Assembly: GCA_965247425.1 (NCBI GenBank)
Contig: OZ252023.1
Coordinates: forward strand, 1,984,001-2,048,000
Direction: 5' to 3'
DNA length: 64,000 bases
Source of the DNA: CAZOZZ01 sp965247425
Lineage (GTDB): Bacteria; Acidobacteriota; Terriglobia; 20CM-2-55-15
Shown: positions 42,640 through 51,830 of the stretch, one piece after another
Layout of the letters: each line of letters begins with the position of its first letter
Numbering within the stretch: the first letter of the stretch is position 1
Notes under the pieces: model-generated
The model's database searches: none
Told to the model about the DNA's origin: nothing
Seen by the model: only the letters and a program-made list of their open reading frames with translations
Made by a program: the position numbers and the translations under genes

Positions 42640-43472
42640 AAACGATATCGAATCGGAAGAAGCGCTTGCGAGACCGGCCCCGGTTTCGAACGGGTCTGTC
42701 TGTAATCCCAAGCCTGTTCACGATCGGAAACATGTTTTGCGGCTACTACGCGATCGCGTCGACGCTTCAGGAAAACTACGACTATGCCGCGATCGCCATC
42801 GGCGTCGGAGCCGTCCTCGACACGCTCGACGGCCGCATCGCCCGGTTGACCGGGACCGCCAGTCAATTTGGGCTCGAACTGGACTCTCTTGCCGACATCC
42901 TGACCTTCGGTGTCGCACCGGCCGTTCTCGCCTTGAACTGGGGTATCGCTTCTCTTGCGGGTATTCCGGCTGAGTTCGCGCAGGACGTGTACCAGTTCGG
43001 TTGGTTGGCAACGTTCGGTTTCCTCATCTGCGGCGCGCTCCGGCTGGCTCGGTTCAACGTTCTCGCGCATAAGCCCGGGGGGTCCTCACGTCATTTCGTG
43101 GGGTTACCGATTCCAGCCGCGGCCGGCGTGATTGCCGCGATCGTGCACTTCCGTCAACGCCCGATAGAACTGGTGGGATCTGCGGGTTTGTGGTGTCTCC
43201 TGGTGGCGTTACTGGCCTTTCTGATGATCAGCTCGGTCCGGTATCCGAGCTTCAAGGATCTGGACCTGAAGAAGCCTCTTCCAAGGACGGCGATCGTTGC
43301 CACCGCGATGCTCATCGGCCTGATTTTTTATTATTCGGGCATCGTCCTCCTGTTGATGGCGACCACGTATCTGGCATCGGGCCCGGTGGCCCGGCTCGCC
43401 CAGACCGTACGCCGCCTGATGTCTCCGGATGAACAGGAGACGCCGGAACCTCACCCCGAGGATGGGATTTGA
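42636..43472 (+). CDS. pssA: CDP-diacylglycerol-serine O-phosphatidyltransferase
   Basis: The 278-residue membrane enzyme has the CDP-alcohol phosphotransferase signature DTLDGRIARLTGTASQFGLELDSLAD, with the Asp residues that bind Mg and CDP-DAG. It makes phosphatidylserine, the substrate of Psd encoded just upstream. About seven or eight helices are predicted. It uses the product of CdsA (5895-6656). Immediately after the stop a GTGGTCAGT-type repeat begins. Confidence 0.95.
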   Translation: MKTISNRKKRLRDRPRFRTGLSVIPSLFTIGNMFCGYYAIASTLQENYDYAAIAIGVGAVLDTLDGRIARLTGTASQFGLELDSLADILTFGVAPAVLALNWGIASLAGIPAEFAQDVYQFGWLATFGFLICGALRLARFNVLAHKPGGSSRHFVGLPIPAAAGVIAAIVHFRQRPIELVGSAGLWCLLVALLAFLMISSVRYPSFKDLDLKKPLPRTAIVATAMLIGLIFYYSGIVLLLMATTYLASGPVARLAQTVRRLMSPDEQETPEPHPEDGI

Positions 43473-43500
43473 GAAGTGGCCAGTGGTTAGTGGTCAGTTG
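43473..43500. repeat. GTGGTCAGTGG-type repeat, single arm
   Basis: Directly after the pssA stop is GAAGTGGCCAGTGGTTAGTGGTCAGTTG (quoted in parts: GAAGTGGCCAGTGG and TTAGTGGTCAGTTG). The same sequence begins the repeats at 45973 and 51831. No matching second arm is seen here; a small GGCACT..AGTGCC hairpin follows at about 43510-43530. Confidence 0.75.
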
Positions 43501-43575
43501 GGGGGGTGGTGGCACTCAGCGCACAGTGCCCCAACCCGGACACATCGTGAGATGCGGCGGGAGAACACGGCTGTC

Positions 43576-44424
43576 ATGACGGTTTCCGAATGCCTGGAAG
43601 CGGGCTTTGGCCTGGCTACGCGAAGACTCCACCTCGTTCTGCTGGACATGTGTTCGAAGCTGCTCTGGCTGGCGGGCACACTTTTTCTCTTCTGGTTCTC
43701 GGGTATCTGGTTCCTGTCTCGGATCCTCCTCGACACCCGCGAGCTTCAGGCACTCCAGAGTGGCGTGCTGCCTCTTGCCCTGGCGACCCTGGCCCGCTTG
43801 CTGGTCGCTAACGCCGCCAATCTCGGCTGGGTCCTGCTGGGGGCAGCGGTCGTTTCAGCGGGGGCCTGGATGTTGCTCGAAGCCTTCATTCATGCCGGGA
43901 CTTTGAGCCCGGGTGGCCGAAGTTTCTCCAGCGACGCGTTTGGTAACTTCGTACTATTCCTGCTCTCGGGTTTCGCTCGTCGCGCTGTTCTCGCCTCGGC
44001 GGGAGTTCTCGTCGCTTTCGTCGGCTTTGGACCTCTCCTGACAACTCCTGTCGGAGAATGGAGTCAGGTCTGGCCGGACATCCGGTGGCCTGTTCTGGCC
44101 GGGTCTGTTTTTATCACTCTTCTGGCGTTCCTGCTCCTGGTTCTCGACACGGTCATTCGGAGTGGTGCGGTGGAGAGTTTGGGTTTCCAACTTGCAGAGG
44201 TGCTTGGAATTGTCGGTGCCATTGCCTTGTTCGAGATGTCTCTGGTCGCTTCCGTTGTGGTCGGGATTTGGACTGCCTTGGCACGCAGTGCCGGGCCCGG
44301 GGACCTGCTTGGCTCCGCGATCATGACTGTTTTGCTCGTCGGCGGTCTGAGCCTCATACACAGCTATCTGCTGCTGGCACGTTATTCATCGGTTGCTATA
44401 ATGCGAAGATCAGCGACGGAGTAA
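43576..44424 (+). CDS. Uncharacterised polytopic membrane protein
   Basis: I use the ATG at 43576 (282 residues), since the frame upstream runs into the repeat. Six or so hydrophobic helices run from LLWLAGTLFLFWFSGIWFL to SLIHSYLLLARYSSVAIM. No motif I recognise. Composition is Leu/Ala/Val rich, with few charged residues. It lies between pssA and guaA and contains the likely guaA promoter in its last codons. It may belong to the psd-pssA transcript. Confidence 0.6.
   Translation: MTVSECLEAGFGLATRRLHLVLLDMCSKLLWLAGTLFLFWFSGIWFLSRILLDTRELQALQSGVLPLALATLARLLVANAANLGWVLLGAAVVSAGAWMLLEAFIHAGTLSPGGRSFSSDAFGNFVLFLLSGFARRAVLASAGVLVAFVGFGPLLTTPVGEWSQVWPDIRWPVLAGSVFITLLAFLLLVLDTVIRSGAVESLGFQLAEVLGIVGAIALFEMSLVASVVVGIWTALARSAGPGDLLGSAIMTVLLVGGLSLIHSYLLLARYSSVAIMRRSATE
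44374..44402 (+). promoter_or_regulatory. Candidate sigma70 promoter of guaA
   Basis: CTGGCA (44374-44379) and TATAAT (44397-44402) are spaced by 17 bases, and the -10 carries TGC upstream (extended). The hexamers lie inside the last codons of the upstream membrane protein gene. Transcription would start near 44409, about 26 bases before the guaA ATG. Confidence 0.55.
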
Positions 44425-44434
44425 ATCGCAAGCT

Positions 44435-45967
44435 ATGGGCGCGACTTCTGAAGAAATCCTGATTCTGGATTTCGGTTCCCAGTACACACAGTTGATCGGT
44501 CGCAGGGTTCGTGAGTCTCACGTCTATTCGGAGATCGTTCCGTTCCACACCCCTCTGGAAGTTCTCCGAGAGCGCAGGCCGAAGGGAATCATCCTGTCGG
44601 GAGGTCCCGGTTCCGTCTATGAACCGGACGCACCGGTCTGCAATCCCGCGCTGTTTGACATGGACATCCCTATCCTGGGCGTGTGCTACGGCATGCAGTT
44701 GATGGCCAGGGACTTGGGGGGGAAAGTCGAACAGGCGAAGGAACGGGAGTTTGGCCATGGCGAATTGCAACGGAAAGGGGAGTCTGTCCTGTTGAACGGC
44801 CAGAAGCGCGTCTGGATGAGCCACGGGGATCGGATTCTGGAGCCGCCACCCGGATTTGTCGTGACCGCGACGACGGATACCACGATGGCTGTGATCGAGA
44901 ATCCGGCCAGGAAAATGTTTGGAGTCCAGTTTCATCCAGAGGTCGTCCACACGGAGAATGGCTCCGAGCTCTTGCGGCGTTTTGTCTTCGATATTTGCAA
45001 CTGCTCGGGAAACTGGACGCTTGGCTCCTTTCTCGAAGAGGAAGTCGAACGAATACGGCAGCAGGTGGGAGACGGTCGGGTCATTTGCGCCATCAGCGGT
45101 GGCGTTGATTCCACGGTTGCCGCCACGCTCATCGCGCGCGCCATAGGCGATCGTCTCCATGGGATATTCGTCGACACAGGCATGCTCCGGAAGGACGAGT
45201 TTCGCAAGGTACTGTCGATGCTCCAGGAGAACCTTCACCTGAACGTGCGGGGTGTCGATGCTTCCGACCGATTTCTCGGCCTGCTCAAAGGCGTGACGGA
45301 TCCGGAGAAGAAACGGAAGATCATCGGGACCGAGTTCATACGTGTTTTTGAGGAGGAGGCCAGGAGCCTCGGCTCGGTCGATTTTCTCGCCCAGGGGACG
45401 CTGTATCCGGACGTCATCGAATCGGTGTCGGTTCGGGGCCCATCGGAAACGATAAAGTCCCATCACAACGTCGGCGGACTCCCTGACACCATGCAGTTGA
45501 AGCTTGTGGAGCCGTTACGCGAGTTGTTCAAAGACGAAGTCCGGGAGCTCGGCGCCGAACTGGGTTTACCCGAAGATATGGTGTGGCGGCAGCCCTTCCC
45601 GGGCCCTGGCCTGGCTATCCGGATCATGGGAGAGATCACGCCTGATGGTATCCGCATCCTACAGGACGCCGACGACATCCTGGGCCAGGAGATCAAGGAG
45701 GCCGGGCTCTATCGCGAGATCTGGCAATCGTTCTGCGTGTTGCTGCCTGTCAAGAGCGTTGGGGTCATGGGTGACGTGAGAACGTATGAGTACACCATCG
45801 CGATTCGAGCGGTTACGAGCATCGACGGCATGACAGCCGATTGGGTCCGTCTGCCCTACGATCTGCTCGGCAAAGTGGCCAACCGCATCGTCAACGAGGT
45901 TCGTGGCGTCAACCGAGTCGTCTACGACATCACATCAAAACCCCCAGCGACGATTGAGTGGGAGTAG
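44435..45967 (+). CDS. guaA: GMP synthase (glutamine-hydrolysing)
   Basis: The 510-residue bifunctional enzyme aminates XMP to GMP. The N-terminal class I amidotransferase has its nucleophile in LGVCYGMQLMA and His/Glu in FHPEVVHTENG. The ATP-pyrophosphatase motif is ISGGVDSTVAATLI. The C-terminal dimerisation domain ends PPATIEWE, the characteristic terminus. A GTGGTCAGTGG hairpin repeat follows its stop. Confidence 0.98.
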   Translation: MGATSEEILILDFGSQYTQLIGRRVRESHVYSEIVPFHTPLEVLRERRPKGIILSGGPGSVYEPDAPVCNPALFDMDIPILGVCYGMQLMARDLGGKVEQAKEREFGHGELQRKGESVLLNGQKRVWMSHGDRILEPPPGFVVTATTDTTMAVIENPARKMFGVQFHPEVVHTENGSELLRRFVFDICNCSGNWTLGSFLEEEVERIRQQVGDGRVICAISGGVDSTVAATLIARAIGDRLHGIFVDTGMLRKDEFRKVLSMLQENLHLNVRGVDASDRFLGLLKGVTDPEKKRKIIGTEFIRVFEEEARSLGSVDFLAQGTLYPDVIESVSVRGPSETIKSHHNVGGLPDTMQLKLVEPLRELFKDEVRELGAELGLPEDMVWRQPFPGPGLAIRIMGEITPDGIRILQDADDILGQEIKEAGLYREIWQSFCVLLPVKSVGVMGDVRTYEYTIAIRAVTSIDGMTADWVRLPYDLLGKVANRIVNEVRGVNRVVYDITSKPPATIEWE

Positions 45968-45972
45968 ATGAG

Positions 45973-46059
45973 GAAGTGGTCAGTGGCCAGTGGTCAGTGT
46001 TCAGTTGCCGGAAGCCGTGTCTTTCCCGCAACTAACCACTGACCACTGACCACTCTTTC
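45973..46059. repeat. GTGGTCAGTGG-type hairpin repeat
   Basis: Left arm 45973-46008 (GAAGTGGTCAGTGGCC.. onward) and right arm about 46028-46059 (..AACCACTGACCACTGACC..) are close reverse complements with a loop of about 20 bases. It begins five bases after the guaA stop. A transcript would form a strong hairpin, which could act as the 3' end of guaA. It also stands about 60 bases ahead of dnaE. Confidence 0.8.
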
Positions 46060-46120
46060 ATAAACGTCCGAGGTATAACAGCCAGCTGCCAGTGCATAAC
46101 TGGTCGCTACACTAAAAACA

Positions 46121-49100
46121 ATGTCTTCTTTCGTCCACTTGCATCTTCATTCCGGATACAGCCTGCTCGATGGGGCTTGCGGTCATGACCAACTGGCTGC
46201 GATGGCAACAAAATACAACATGCCCGCCGTTGCCGTGACCGACCACGGGAATCTTTTCGGCGCGGTCGGGTTTCATAACGCAGCGGTGAAGGCCGGGGTC
46301 AAGCCCATCATCGGATGTGAGATGTATGTGTCGAAAACATCTCGACACGACAGGGATCCGCGAAAAGCCCGCCCGAATCATCTGATCCTTCTCTGCGAAA
46401 ACGCCCGGGGCTATCAGAACCTCATCAAGCTCGTGTCGGCCGGCTACCTGGAGGGTTTCTATTACAAGCCCCGCATTGACAAAGAAATTCTGGCCGAACA
46501 CAGCGAGGGCCTGATCGCGCTTTCGGGCTGTCTTAATGGGGAAGTGTCGGCGAACCTGCTCGCCGACCGCTACGACGAGGCCGAAGAGGCGGCTGGAGTG
46601 TTCAAAGACATCTTCGGAGCAGAGAATTTCTTCCTGGAAGTCCAGGATCAAGGCCTGGCAAAACAACGACAGATCATTCCCGACATGCTTCGCATGGCGG
46701 ACCGGACGGGAATACCCGCCGTCGCGACGAACGACTGTCATTACATGTGTCAGGACGACTCCCGCGCCCACGACATGCTGCTGTGCATACAGACCGGCAA
46801 GGGTGTCAACGATCCGAACCGGATGAAGTTCTACACGGATCAGTTTTATTTCAAGTCATACGATGAAATGAAAGAGGTTTTCGGCCCATATCCGGACCTT
46901 CTCAGTCGTACCGGGGAAATAGCCGCTCGGTGCGACGTGGAGATAAAGAGTATCGACAACCCGTTTCCCGACTTCGACGTTCCGCCGGGCTTCACCGTGG
47001 ACTCGTACTTCGCGAAGGTCAGCCGGGACGGATTCGCCGAACGCATGAGCCAGCTAAAAGGCCTGGCCGATGCGGGGTCGCTTAAACATTCGATATCCGA
47101 GTACGAGAAGCGGCTGGAAGATGAGATCTCGATCATCCAGGGGATGAAGTATTCGGGTTACTTTCTCATCGTCTGGGATCTGATTCGCTACTCCAGAGAC
47201 AACGACATTCCGGTGGGGCCCGGCCGAGGATCCGCGGCCGGCAGTCTGGTCTCATACTGCATGAAGATCACAGACCTCGATCCCCTCGAGTACGGGTTGC
47301 TCTTTGAACGGTTTCTGAACCCAGAGCGGGTGACCCTGCCCGACATCGACATCGACTTCTGCATGAATCGGCGCGCCGACGTCATCGACTATGTCACCCG
47401 GAAATACGGCCGTGAAAACGTGTCTCAGATCATCACTTTCGGAACGATGGCAGCCCGAGGCGTGATACGCGACACGGGACGGGGCATGCAGATGCCCTAC
47501 TCGGAGGTGGATCGCCTGGCCAAGATGATTCCAGCGGAGCTGAACATTACGCTCGATAAAGCCATCAAACAGAACAAGGAACTCAAATCGCTTGTTGCCG
47601 GGGACCCTCGAGTCAAGGATCTGATGGAGATCGCCAAGCGGCTGGAGGGGTTGGCGCGGCATGCGTCGATGCATGCCGCCGGAGTCGTCATATCACCCCG
47701 GCCGCTGACAGACCTGGTACCGCTCTACAAGTCCAGTAAAGACGAGATCATGACGATGTATCCGATGGCGGACGTCGAAAACATTGGCCTCCTCAAGATG
47801 GATTTTCTGGCACTGACGACCCTGACCATCATCGACGACACGGTCAAGATGCTGCGTCACCAGAAGGGAATCGAAGTAGACGTCGACAATCTTCCTCTCG
47901 AGGATGCCGAGACGTATCAGTTGTTTACAGCCGGCCTGACCAGCGGGGTCTTTCAGTTTGAGAGCTCCGGGATGAAAGACATCCTGAGACGGTTCAAACC
48001 CTCCAGTATCGAGCACTTGACGGCGTTGAACGCCCTCTACCGCCCCGGCCCGATAGGCGGTGGGATGGTCGACGATTTCATCAAGAGAAAGCACGGGACC
48101 AAGAAGGTCGATTACCTGCTTCCGGTACTGAAGCCGATCCTCGAAGAAACCTACGGGGTGATCGTCTATCAGGAACAGGTCATGCAGATCGCCAATATCG
48201 TAGCCGGCTACTCGTTGGGTGAGGCCGATTTGCTGCGGCGGGCGATGGGCAAGAAGAAAGTGGACCAGATGGCCGCCCATCGTCAGAAGTTCGTCGATGG
48301 CGCCCGGGAGAAAGGCTTCAAGGATTCCAAGAAGATCACCAAGATCTTCGACCTGATGGAGCAGTTTGCCGGCTACGGGTTCAACAAGTCCCATTCGGCG
48401 GCGTACGCCGTGTTGGCATATCGGACCGGGTACCTCAAAGCCCACTATCCCAATTACTTTATGGCCGCGGTCCTGACCAGTGAGCGGGGCAACACCGACA
48501 AGATCGTCAAATACATTAACGAATGCCGCGGAATGAACATCCCCATCCTGCCGCCTGATGTCAACGTCAGCGAGGTCAACTTCACGCCGACCAGCAACGA
48601 AATACGCTTCGGTCTCGCGGCCATCAAGAACGTGGGTGAGACGGCCATCAGCTCGATTGTGGAGCGGAAGCCGTTTCGATCTCTGTTTGACCTGTGCGAA
48701 AGAGTCGATCTGCGAACAGTCAACAAACGGGTCGTGGAGAGCCTGATCAAGGCGGGAGCGTTCGACAGCCTCAACCTCGAGCGAGCATCGCTGTACAACA
48801 GCGTGGATCGCGCCATCGAGTGGGGACAAAGGAAGCAGCACGAAACTGAGGTGGGCCAGGGAGGTCTGTTTGCGATGTTCGCGGATCCGGAGTCCGATGA
48901 CAGCGACATGATGATCGCCGCCGAACCCTGGCCGGAAGAGCTGAAACTGGCTCACGAAAAGGAAACCCTGGGTTTTTATATTACCGGCCATCCGCTACGC
49001 AAGTACCAGGCCGAGCTGGACACGTATGCCAATACGACCACCGCGACACTGGCCGACAAGACGTCGGGCTCGGAAATCGTAATCGGCGGCATTGTCGCCG

Positions 49101-49570
49101 GCATGCGTGCCATGCGGACGAAGAAAGGGGATCGAATGGCGGTCATCCTCCTGGAGGATCTTCATGGCGTCATTGAGGTGCTCGTCTTTCCGGAAGCCTT
49201 CGGCCGCACCGAGAACCTTCTCATCGCCGACTCTCCTGTGTTCGTCGTCGGGAAGCTGGATAATGACGAGTCTGCAATGCGGCTTCTCGGTACTGACGTC
49301 ATCCCGATCGACCGGGCGCCTGAAAAACTCAGCAAAACGGTGACCGTGGCCATTGACGCCCTCTCAGCCCCCGCGGACGTCGCGGAGCGACTTCGGCCGA
49401 TAATCGAGGAGAAGACCGGGACGGCCGAGCTCGTGTTCGAACTGCGATACCCGGGCCGGTACACGGCATTCGTCCGGCCAAATCCGTACCTGAAGATCCT
49501 TCCGGACCGGGAATTTATCAATTTCGTTGAAGAGATCTGCGGTCGGGATACGGTAAGCTTCAGCAAATGA
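46121..49570 (+). CDS. dnaE: DNA polymerase III alpha subunit
   Basis: This 1149-residue replicative polymerase begins with the PHP domain (SSFVHLHLHSGYSLLDG; histidine motif). The catalytic aspartates lie in VTLPDIDIDFCMNRR, and GPGRGSAAGSLVSYCM and GYGFNKSHSAAYAVLAYRTGYLKAHYP are typical of the fingers and palm. A C-terminal OB fold (VIGGIVAGMRAMRTKKGDRMAVILLED) closes the protein. It is the DnaE1 type. The stop overlaps the accA start (ATGA). Confidence 0.98.
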   Translation: MSSFVHLHLHSGYSLLDGACGHDQLAAMATKYNMPAVAVTDHGNLFGAVGFHNAAVKAGVKPIIGCEMYVSKTSRHDRDPRKARPNHLILLCENARGYQNLIKLVSAGYLEGFYYKPRIDKEILAEHSEGLIALSGCLNGEVSANLLADRYDEAEEAAGVFKDIFGAENFFLEVQDQGLAKQRQIIPDMLRMADRTGIPAVATNDCHYMCQDDSRAHDMLLCIQTGKGVNDPNRMKFYTDQFYFKSYDEMKEVFGPYPDLLSRTGEIAARCDVEIKSIDNPFPDFDVPPGFTVDSYFAKVSRDGFAERMSQLKGLADAGSLKHSISEYEKRLEDEISIIQGMKYSGYFLIVWDLIRYSRDNDIPVGPGRGSAAGSLVSYCMKITDLDPLEYGLLFERFLNPERVTLPDIDIDFCMNRRADVIDYVTRKYGRENVSQIITFGTMAARGVIRDTGRGMQMPYSEVDRLAKMIPAELNITLDKAIKQNKELKSLVAGDPRVKDLMEIAKRLEGLARHASMHAAGVVISPRPLTDLVPLYKSSKDEIMTMYPMADVENIGLLKMDFLALTTLTIIDDTVKMLRHQKGIEVDVDNLPLEDAETYQLFTAGLTSGVFQFESSGMKDILRRFKPSSIEHLTALNALYRPGPIGGGMVDDFIKRKHGTKKVDYLLPVLKPILEETYGVIVYQEQVMQIANIVAGYSLGEADLLRRAMGKKKVDQMAAHRQKFVDGAREKGFKDSKKITKIFDLMEQFAGYGFNKSHSAAYAVLAYRTGYLKAHYPNYFMAAVLTSERGNTDKIVKYINECRGMNIPILPPDVNVSEVNFTPTSNEIRFGLAAIKNVGETAISSIVERKPFRSLFDLCERVDLRTVNKRVVESLIKAGAFDSLNLERASLYNSVDRAIEWGQRKQHETEVGQGGLFAMFADPESDDSDMMIAAEPWPEELKLAHEKETLGFYITGHPLRKYQAELDTYANTTTATLADKTSGSEIVIGGIVAGMRAMRTKKGDRMAVILLEDLHGVIEVLVFPEAFGRTENLLIADSPVFVVGKLDNDESAMRLLGTDVIPIDRAPEKLSKTVTVAIDALSAPADVAERLRPIIEEKTGTAELVFELRYPGRYTAFVRPNPYLKILPDREFINFVEEICGRDTVSFSK

Positions 49571-50511
49571 GCGATCTGTCTGCCAACGACGCCCTGCTCG
49601 AGCTGGAGCGTGAACTCGACGAACTCGGGAACCTGCCCGAATCGAACGACACGGGAGATCGAATCCGGCGATTGGAGTCCCAAATCGTCGAGCTGCGCCA
49701 GGACATTCTCGGAAACATGAGCGCCTACGAGAAGGTTCAGCTTGCCCGGCACCCGCAGCGCCCTTATTTTCTCGATTACGTGGACCTGCTTTTCAGCGAG
49801 TTCGAAGAGTGGCGGGGGGACCGTCATTTTGGCGACGACCCGGCAATCGTAACCGGTTTCGCGTTTTTTCGGGGGCAGCCCGTGTGCCTGGTCGGTCAGC
49901 AGAAGGGCCGGGACACCAAACAGAAGTTGCACCGAAACTTCGCCATGGCCAAGCCCGAAGGCTATCGTAAAGCTTTGCGGATCATGAAGCTGGCCGAAAA
50001 GTTTCGAAGGCCGATTCTCACGTTCATCGATACGCCGGGGGCCTATCCGGGAATCGATGCCGAAGAGCGGGGCCAGGCCCAGGCGATCGCCTTCAATCTG
50101 CGTGAGATGGCGAGCCTTCAAGTGCCGATCATCGTGACGGTGACGGGAGAGGGCGGGTCGGGAGGCGCGCTTGCGATCGGCGTGGGGGATCGGGTCAACA
50201 TGTTGCAGTTTTCGATTTATTCCGTGATTGCTCCAGAGAGCTGCTCTGCGATTCTCTGGCGGGACCAACTCCACGCCGCTGAGGCGGCGGAGGCTTTGAA
50301 ACTGACGCCCGAACACCTGCTCAAACTGAATCTGATCGACAGGATCATCGAAGAGCCGACCGGTGGTGCGCATCACGATCCGCCCGAGGCGGCGAACAGG
50401 CTGGGCGCGGCCATCGAGGGACAGTTACGGGAGTTGGAGGAGACCCCTACCGACGAAATGCTGGAAGCGCGGTATCAGAAGTTTCGGCAAATGGGAGAGA
50501 CCGGCGAGTAG
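49567..50511 (+). CDS. accA: Acetyl-CoA carboxylase carboxyltransferase subunit alpha
   Basis: The 314-residue subunit pairs with AccD to transfer CO2 from biotin to acetyl-CoA, giving malonyl-CoA. An N-terminal helical part (ALLELERELDELGNLPES) is followed by the crotonase-fold core with LTFIDTPGAYPGIDAEERGQAQAIA and VTVTGEGGSGGALAIGVGDRV. accD is not here. dnaE-accA adjacency is common in bacteria. Confidence 0.96.
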   Translation: MSDLSANDALLELERELDELGNLPESNDTGDRIRRLESQIVELRQDILGNMSAYEKVQLARHPQRPYFLDYVDLLFSEFEEWRGDRHFGDDPAIVTGFAFFRGQPVCLVGQQKGRDTKQKLHRNFAMAKPEGYRKALRIMKLAEKFRRPILTFIDTPGAYPGIDAEERGQAQAIAFNLREMASLQVPIIVTVTGEGGSGGALAIGVGDRVNMLQFSIYSVIAPESCSAILWRDQLHAAEAAEALKLTPEHLLKLNLIDRIIEEPTGGAHHDPPEAANRLGAAIEGQLRELEETPTDEMLEARYQKFRQMGETGE

Positions 50512-50518
50512 GTGGACT

Positions 50519-50647
50519 CTAATGATCTCCGCCATTGAGATTTTCCTCGCCCCTTTTGACGGCAACAATCGAGACAACGATCGTCAGAATCACGATTGGA
50601 GTCAACAAGAGCGCAGCGGTTCCCATCGCCATTAGAATTTCAGCCAT
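50519..50647 (-). CDS. Small single-helix membrane peptide, 42 residues
   Basis: On the minus strand, ATG at 50647 opens a frame of 42 residues ending seven bases past the accA stop. A canonical ribosome binding site (GGAGG, seven bases ahead) precedes the start. The peptide has one strong membrane helix (ALLLTPIVILTIVVSIVAV) followed by a charged tail (KRGEENLNGGDH). It converges on accA and faces away from the membrane protein gene at 50835. I do not recognise it; the strong ribosome binding site and clean topology make it a good small-protein candidate. Confidence 0.65.
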   Translation of the reverse strand: MAEILMAMGTAALLLTPIVILTIVVSIVAVKRGEENLNGGDH

Positions 50648-50834
50648 TTTTCCTCCATTGCATTGGAACAGACAGTGTCGACAGCAAGATCCGAAGAAGC
50701 ATGATCCCAGAAAACGGCACAACCGACAACCCACATTTTCGAGAACTTCGGGAGAGATTGCCGGAATGTGGCGCAAAGGCTTTGTTGTGTAAAGTGCTTG
50801 ACTCAGACAAGAGGCGGGGGGTATTTTGGGCTTG

Positions 50835-51449
50835 ATGTCGACTCCTTTCCGTCAGCGCGCGAGTTCCCCAGAACCGGCGCCGATCGAGCAGAAGGCGGCC
50901 GCGGATCTCCAGTTCATCCGCACAACGATGGAACGGGCGACGGCATTTACCGGAGTGCCGGGCTGGGGCGGAGTTGGCATGGGGCTCACCGCCCTGGCTG
51001 CCGCCAGTGTCGCCCGGTTGTGGCCGACGTCCGAAGCCTGGCTTCTGACATGGATCGTAGCCGCGGGCATCGCGACGGGGATCGGAATCTGGACGATGGT
51101 GCGGAAGGCAACCGACGGTAGTATGCCCCTCCATGGCGGCGCGGGCCGGCGATTTGTGCTGAGCCTGTCGCCCCCGATGTTCGCGGCTGTCGCACTGACT
51201 CTGGCCATGTATTTCGGCGACCGCATCGAACTGCTTCCCGGTCTGTGGCTGCTGCTTTACGGTGCCGGGGTGGTCACGGGCGGAACCTATTCGGTGAGGG
51301 TTGTACCCGTCATGGGCGCCTGTTTCATGGTGCTTGGCACCGTGGCCCTGTTCACCTCCTTCGAGGTGGGCCAGTGGATGATGCTGCTGGGCTTCGGTGG
51401 TCTGCACATTGTATTTGGATGGATTATCGCAAGGAGGTACGGTGGCTAG
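50835..51449 (+). CDS. Uncharacterised membrane protein paired with a winged-helix regulator
   Basis: With ATG at 50835 the protein has 204 residues. An N-terminal soluble stretch (about 1-45) contains DLQFIRTTMERATAFTGVPGWGGV; five or six hydrophobic helices follow. This 'IRTTMERATAFTGVPG' segment next to short membrane helices recurs in proteins encoded beside PadR- or ArsR-like regulators, a relation I note from memory. Its stop overlaps the regulator's GTG start by eight bases. Function unknown; probably the membrane output or sensor of the pair. Confidence 0.6.
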   Translation: MSTPFRQRASSPEPAPIEQKAAADLQFIRTTMERATAFTGVPGWGGVGMGLTALAAASVARLWPTSEAWLLTWIVAAGIATGIGIWTMVRKATDGSMPLHGGAGRRFVLSLSPPMFAAVALTLAMYFGDRIELLPGLWLLLYGAGVVTGGTYSVRVVPVMGACFMVLGTVALFTSFEVGQWMMLLGFGGLHIVFGWIIARRYGG

Positions 51450-51828
51450 ACGCAGCCTTTCAGCGGCACGAAAGCCCCGCCCGAGTCCGGGAAAATCCAA
51501 GACTCCCGAACGGCTTCGGGCCCAGAGTCAGGCATCTCGGCTGGATCGTGTCATTCACGAACCCGTCCGCCTGGGAATTGTCAGTGCCCTTGCCGTGAAC
51601 CGATCGCTTTCGTTCCGGGACTTGAAAGATCTCCTGGAGACGACGGACGGGAACCTCAGTGTTCACGCCCGCAAGCTCGAAGAAGCGCGTTACATCAGTT
51701 GCACGAAGCACTTCGAGGGACGGACGCCCAAGACCGAGTTCAAGATCACTGCAGCCGGGAGAAGGGAACTTGAGAATTACCTCGACCATATGGATGCGTT
51801 GATCCGAGCGACACGCAAGAGGGATTGA
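51442..51828 (+). CDS. Winged-helix DNA-binding regulator (HTH_34 type)
   Basis: The GTG at 51442 follows an AAGGAGG ribosome binding site at 51431-51437 and overlaps the preceding gene. The 128-residue protein has a basic N-terminal arm (ARRSLSAARKPRPSPGKSK), then a winged helix: IHEPVRLGIVSALAVNRSLSFRDLKDLLE, TTDGNLSVHARKLEEARYISCTKHFEGR and TEFKITAAGRRELENYL. This pattern is common in transcriptional regulators (PF13601-like) that control the neighbouring membrane-protein gene. The ligand, if any, is unknown. Confidence 0.85.
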   Translation: MARRSLSAARKPRPSPGKSKTPERLRAQSQASRLDRVIHEPVRLGIVSALAVNRSLSFRDLKDLLETTDGNLSVHARKLEEARYISCTKHFEGRTPKTEFKITAAGRRELENYLDHMDALIRATRKRD

Positions 51829-51830
51829 GG

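Noticed and set aside
47693..48991. 432-residue open frame on the minus strand
   Set aside because: It lies wholly antisense to the dnaE polymerase core, whose motifs are unmistakable; it is a high-GC shadow frame.
49162..50376. 404-residue open frame on the minus strand
   Set aside because: Antisense to the end of dnaE and to accA, both secure.
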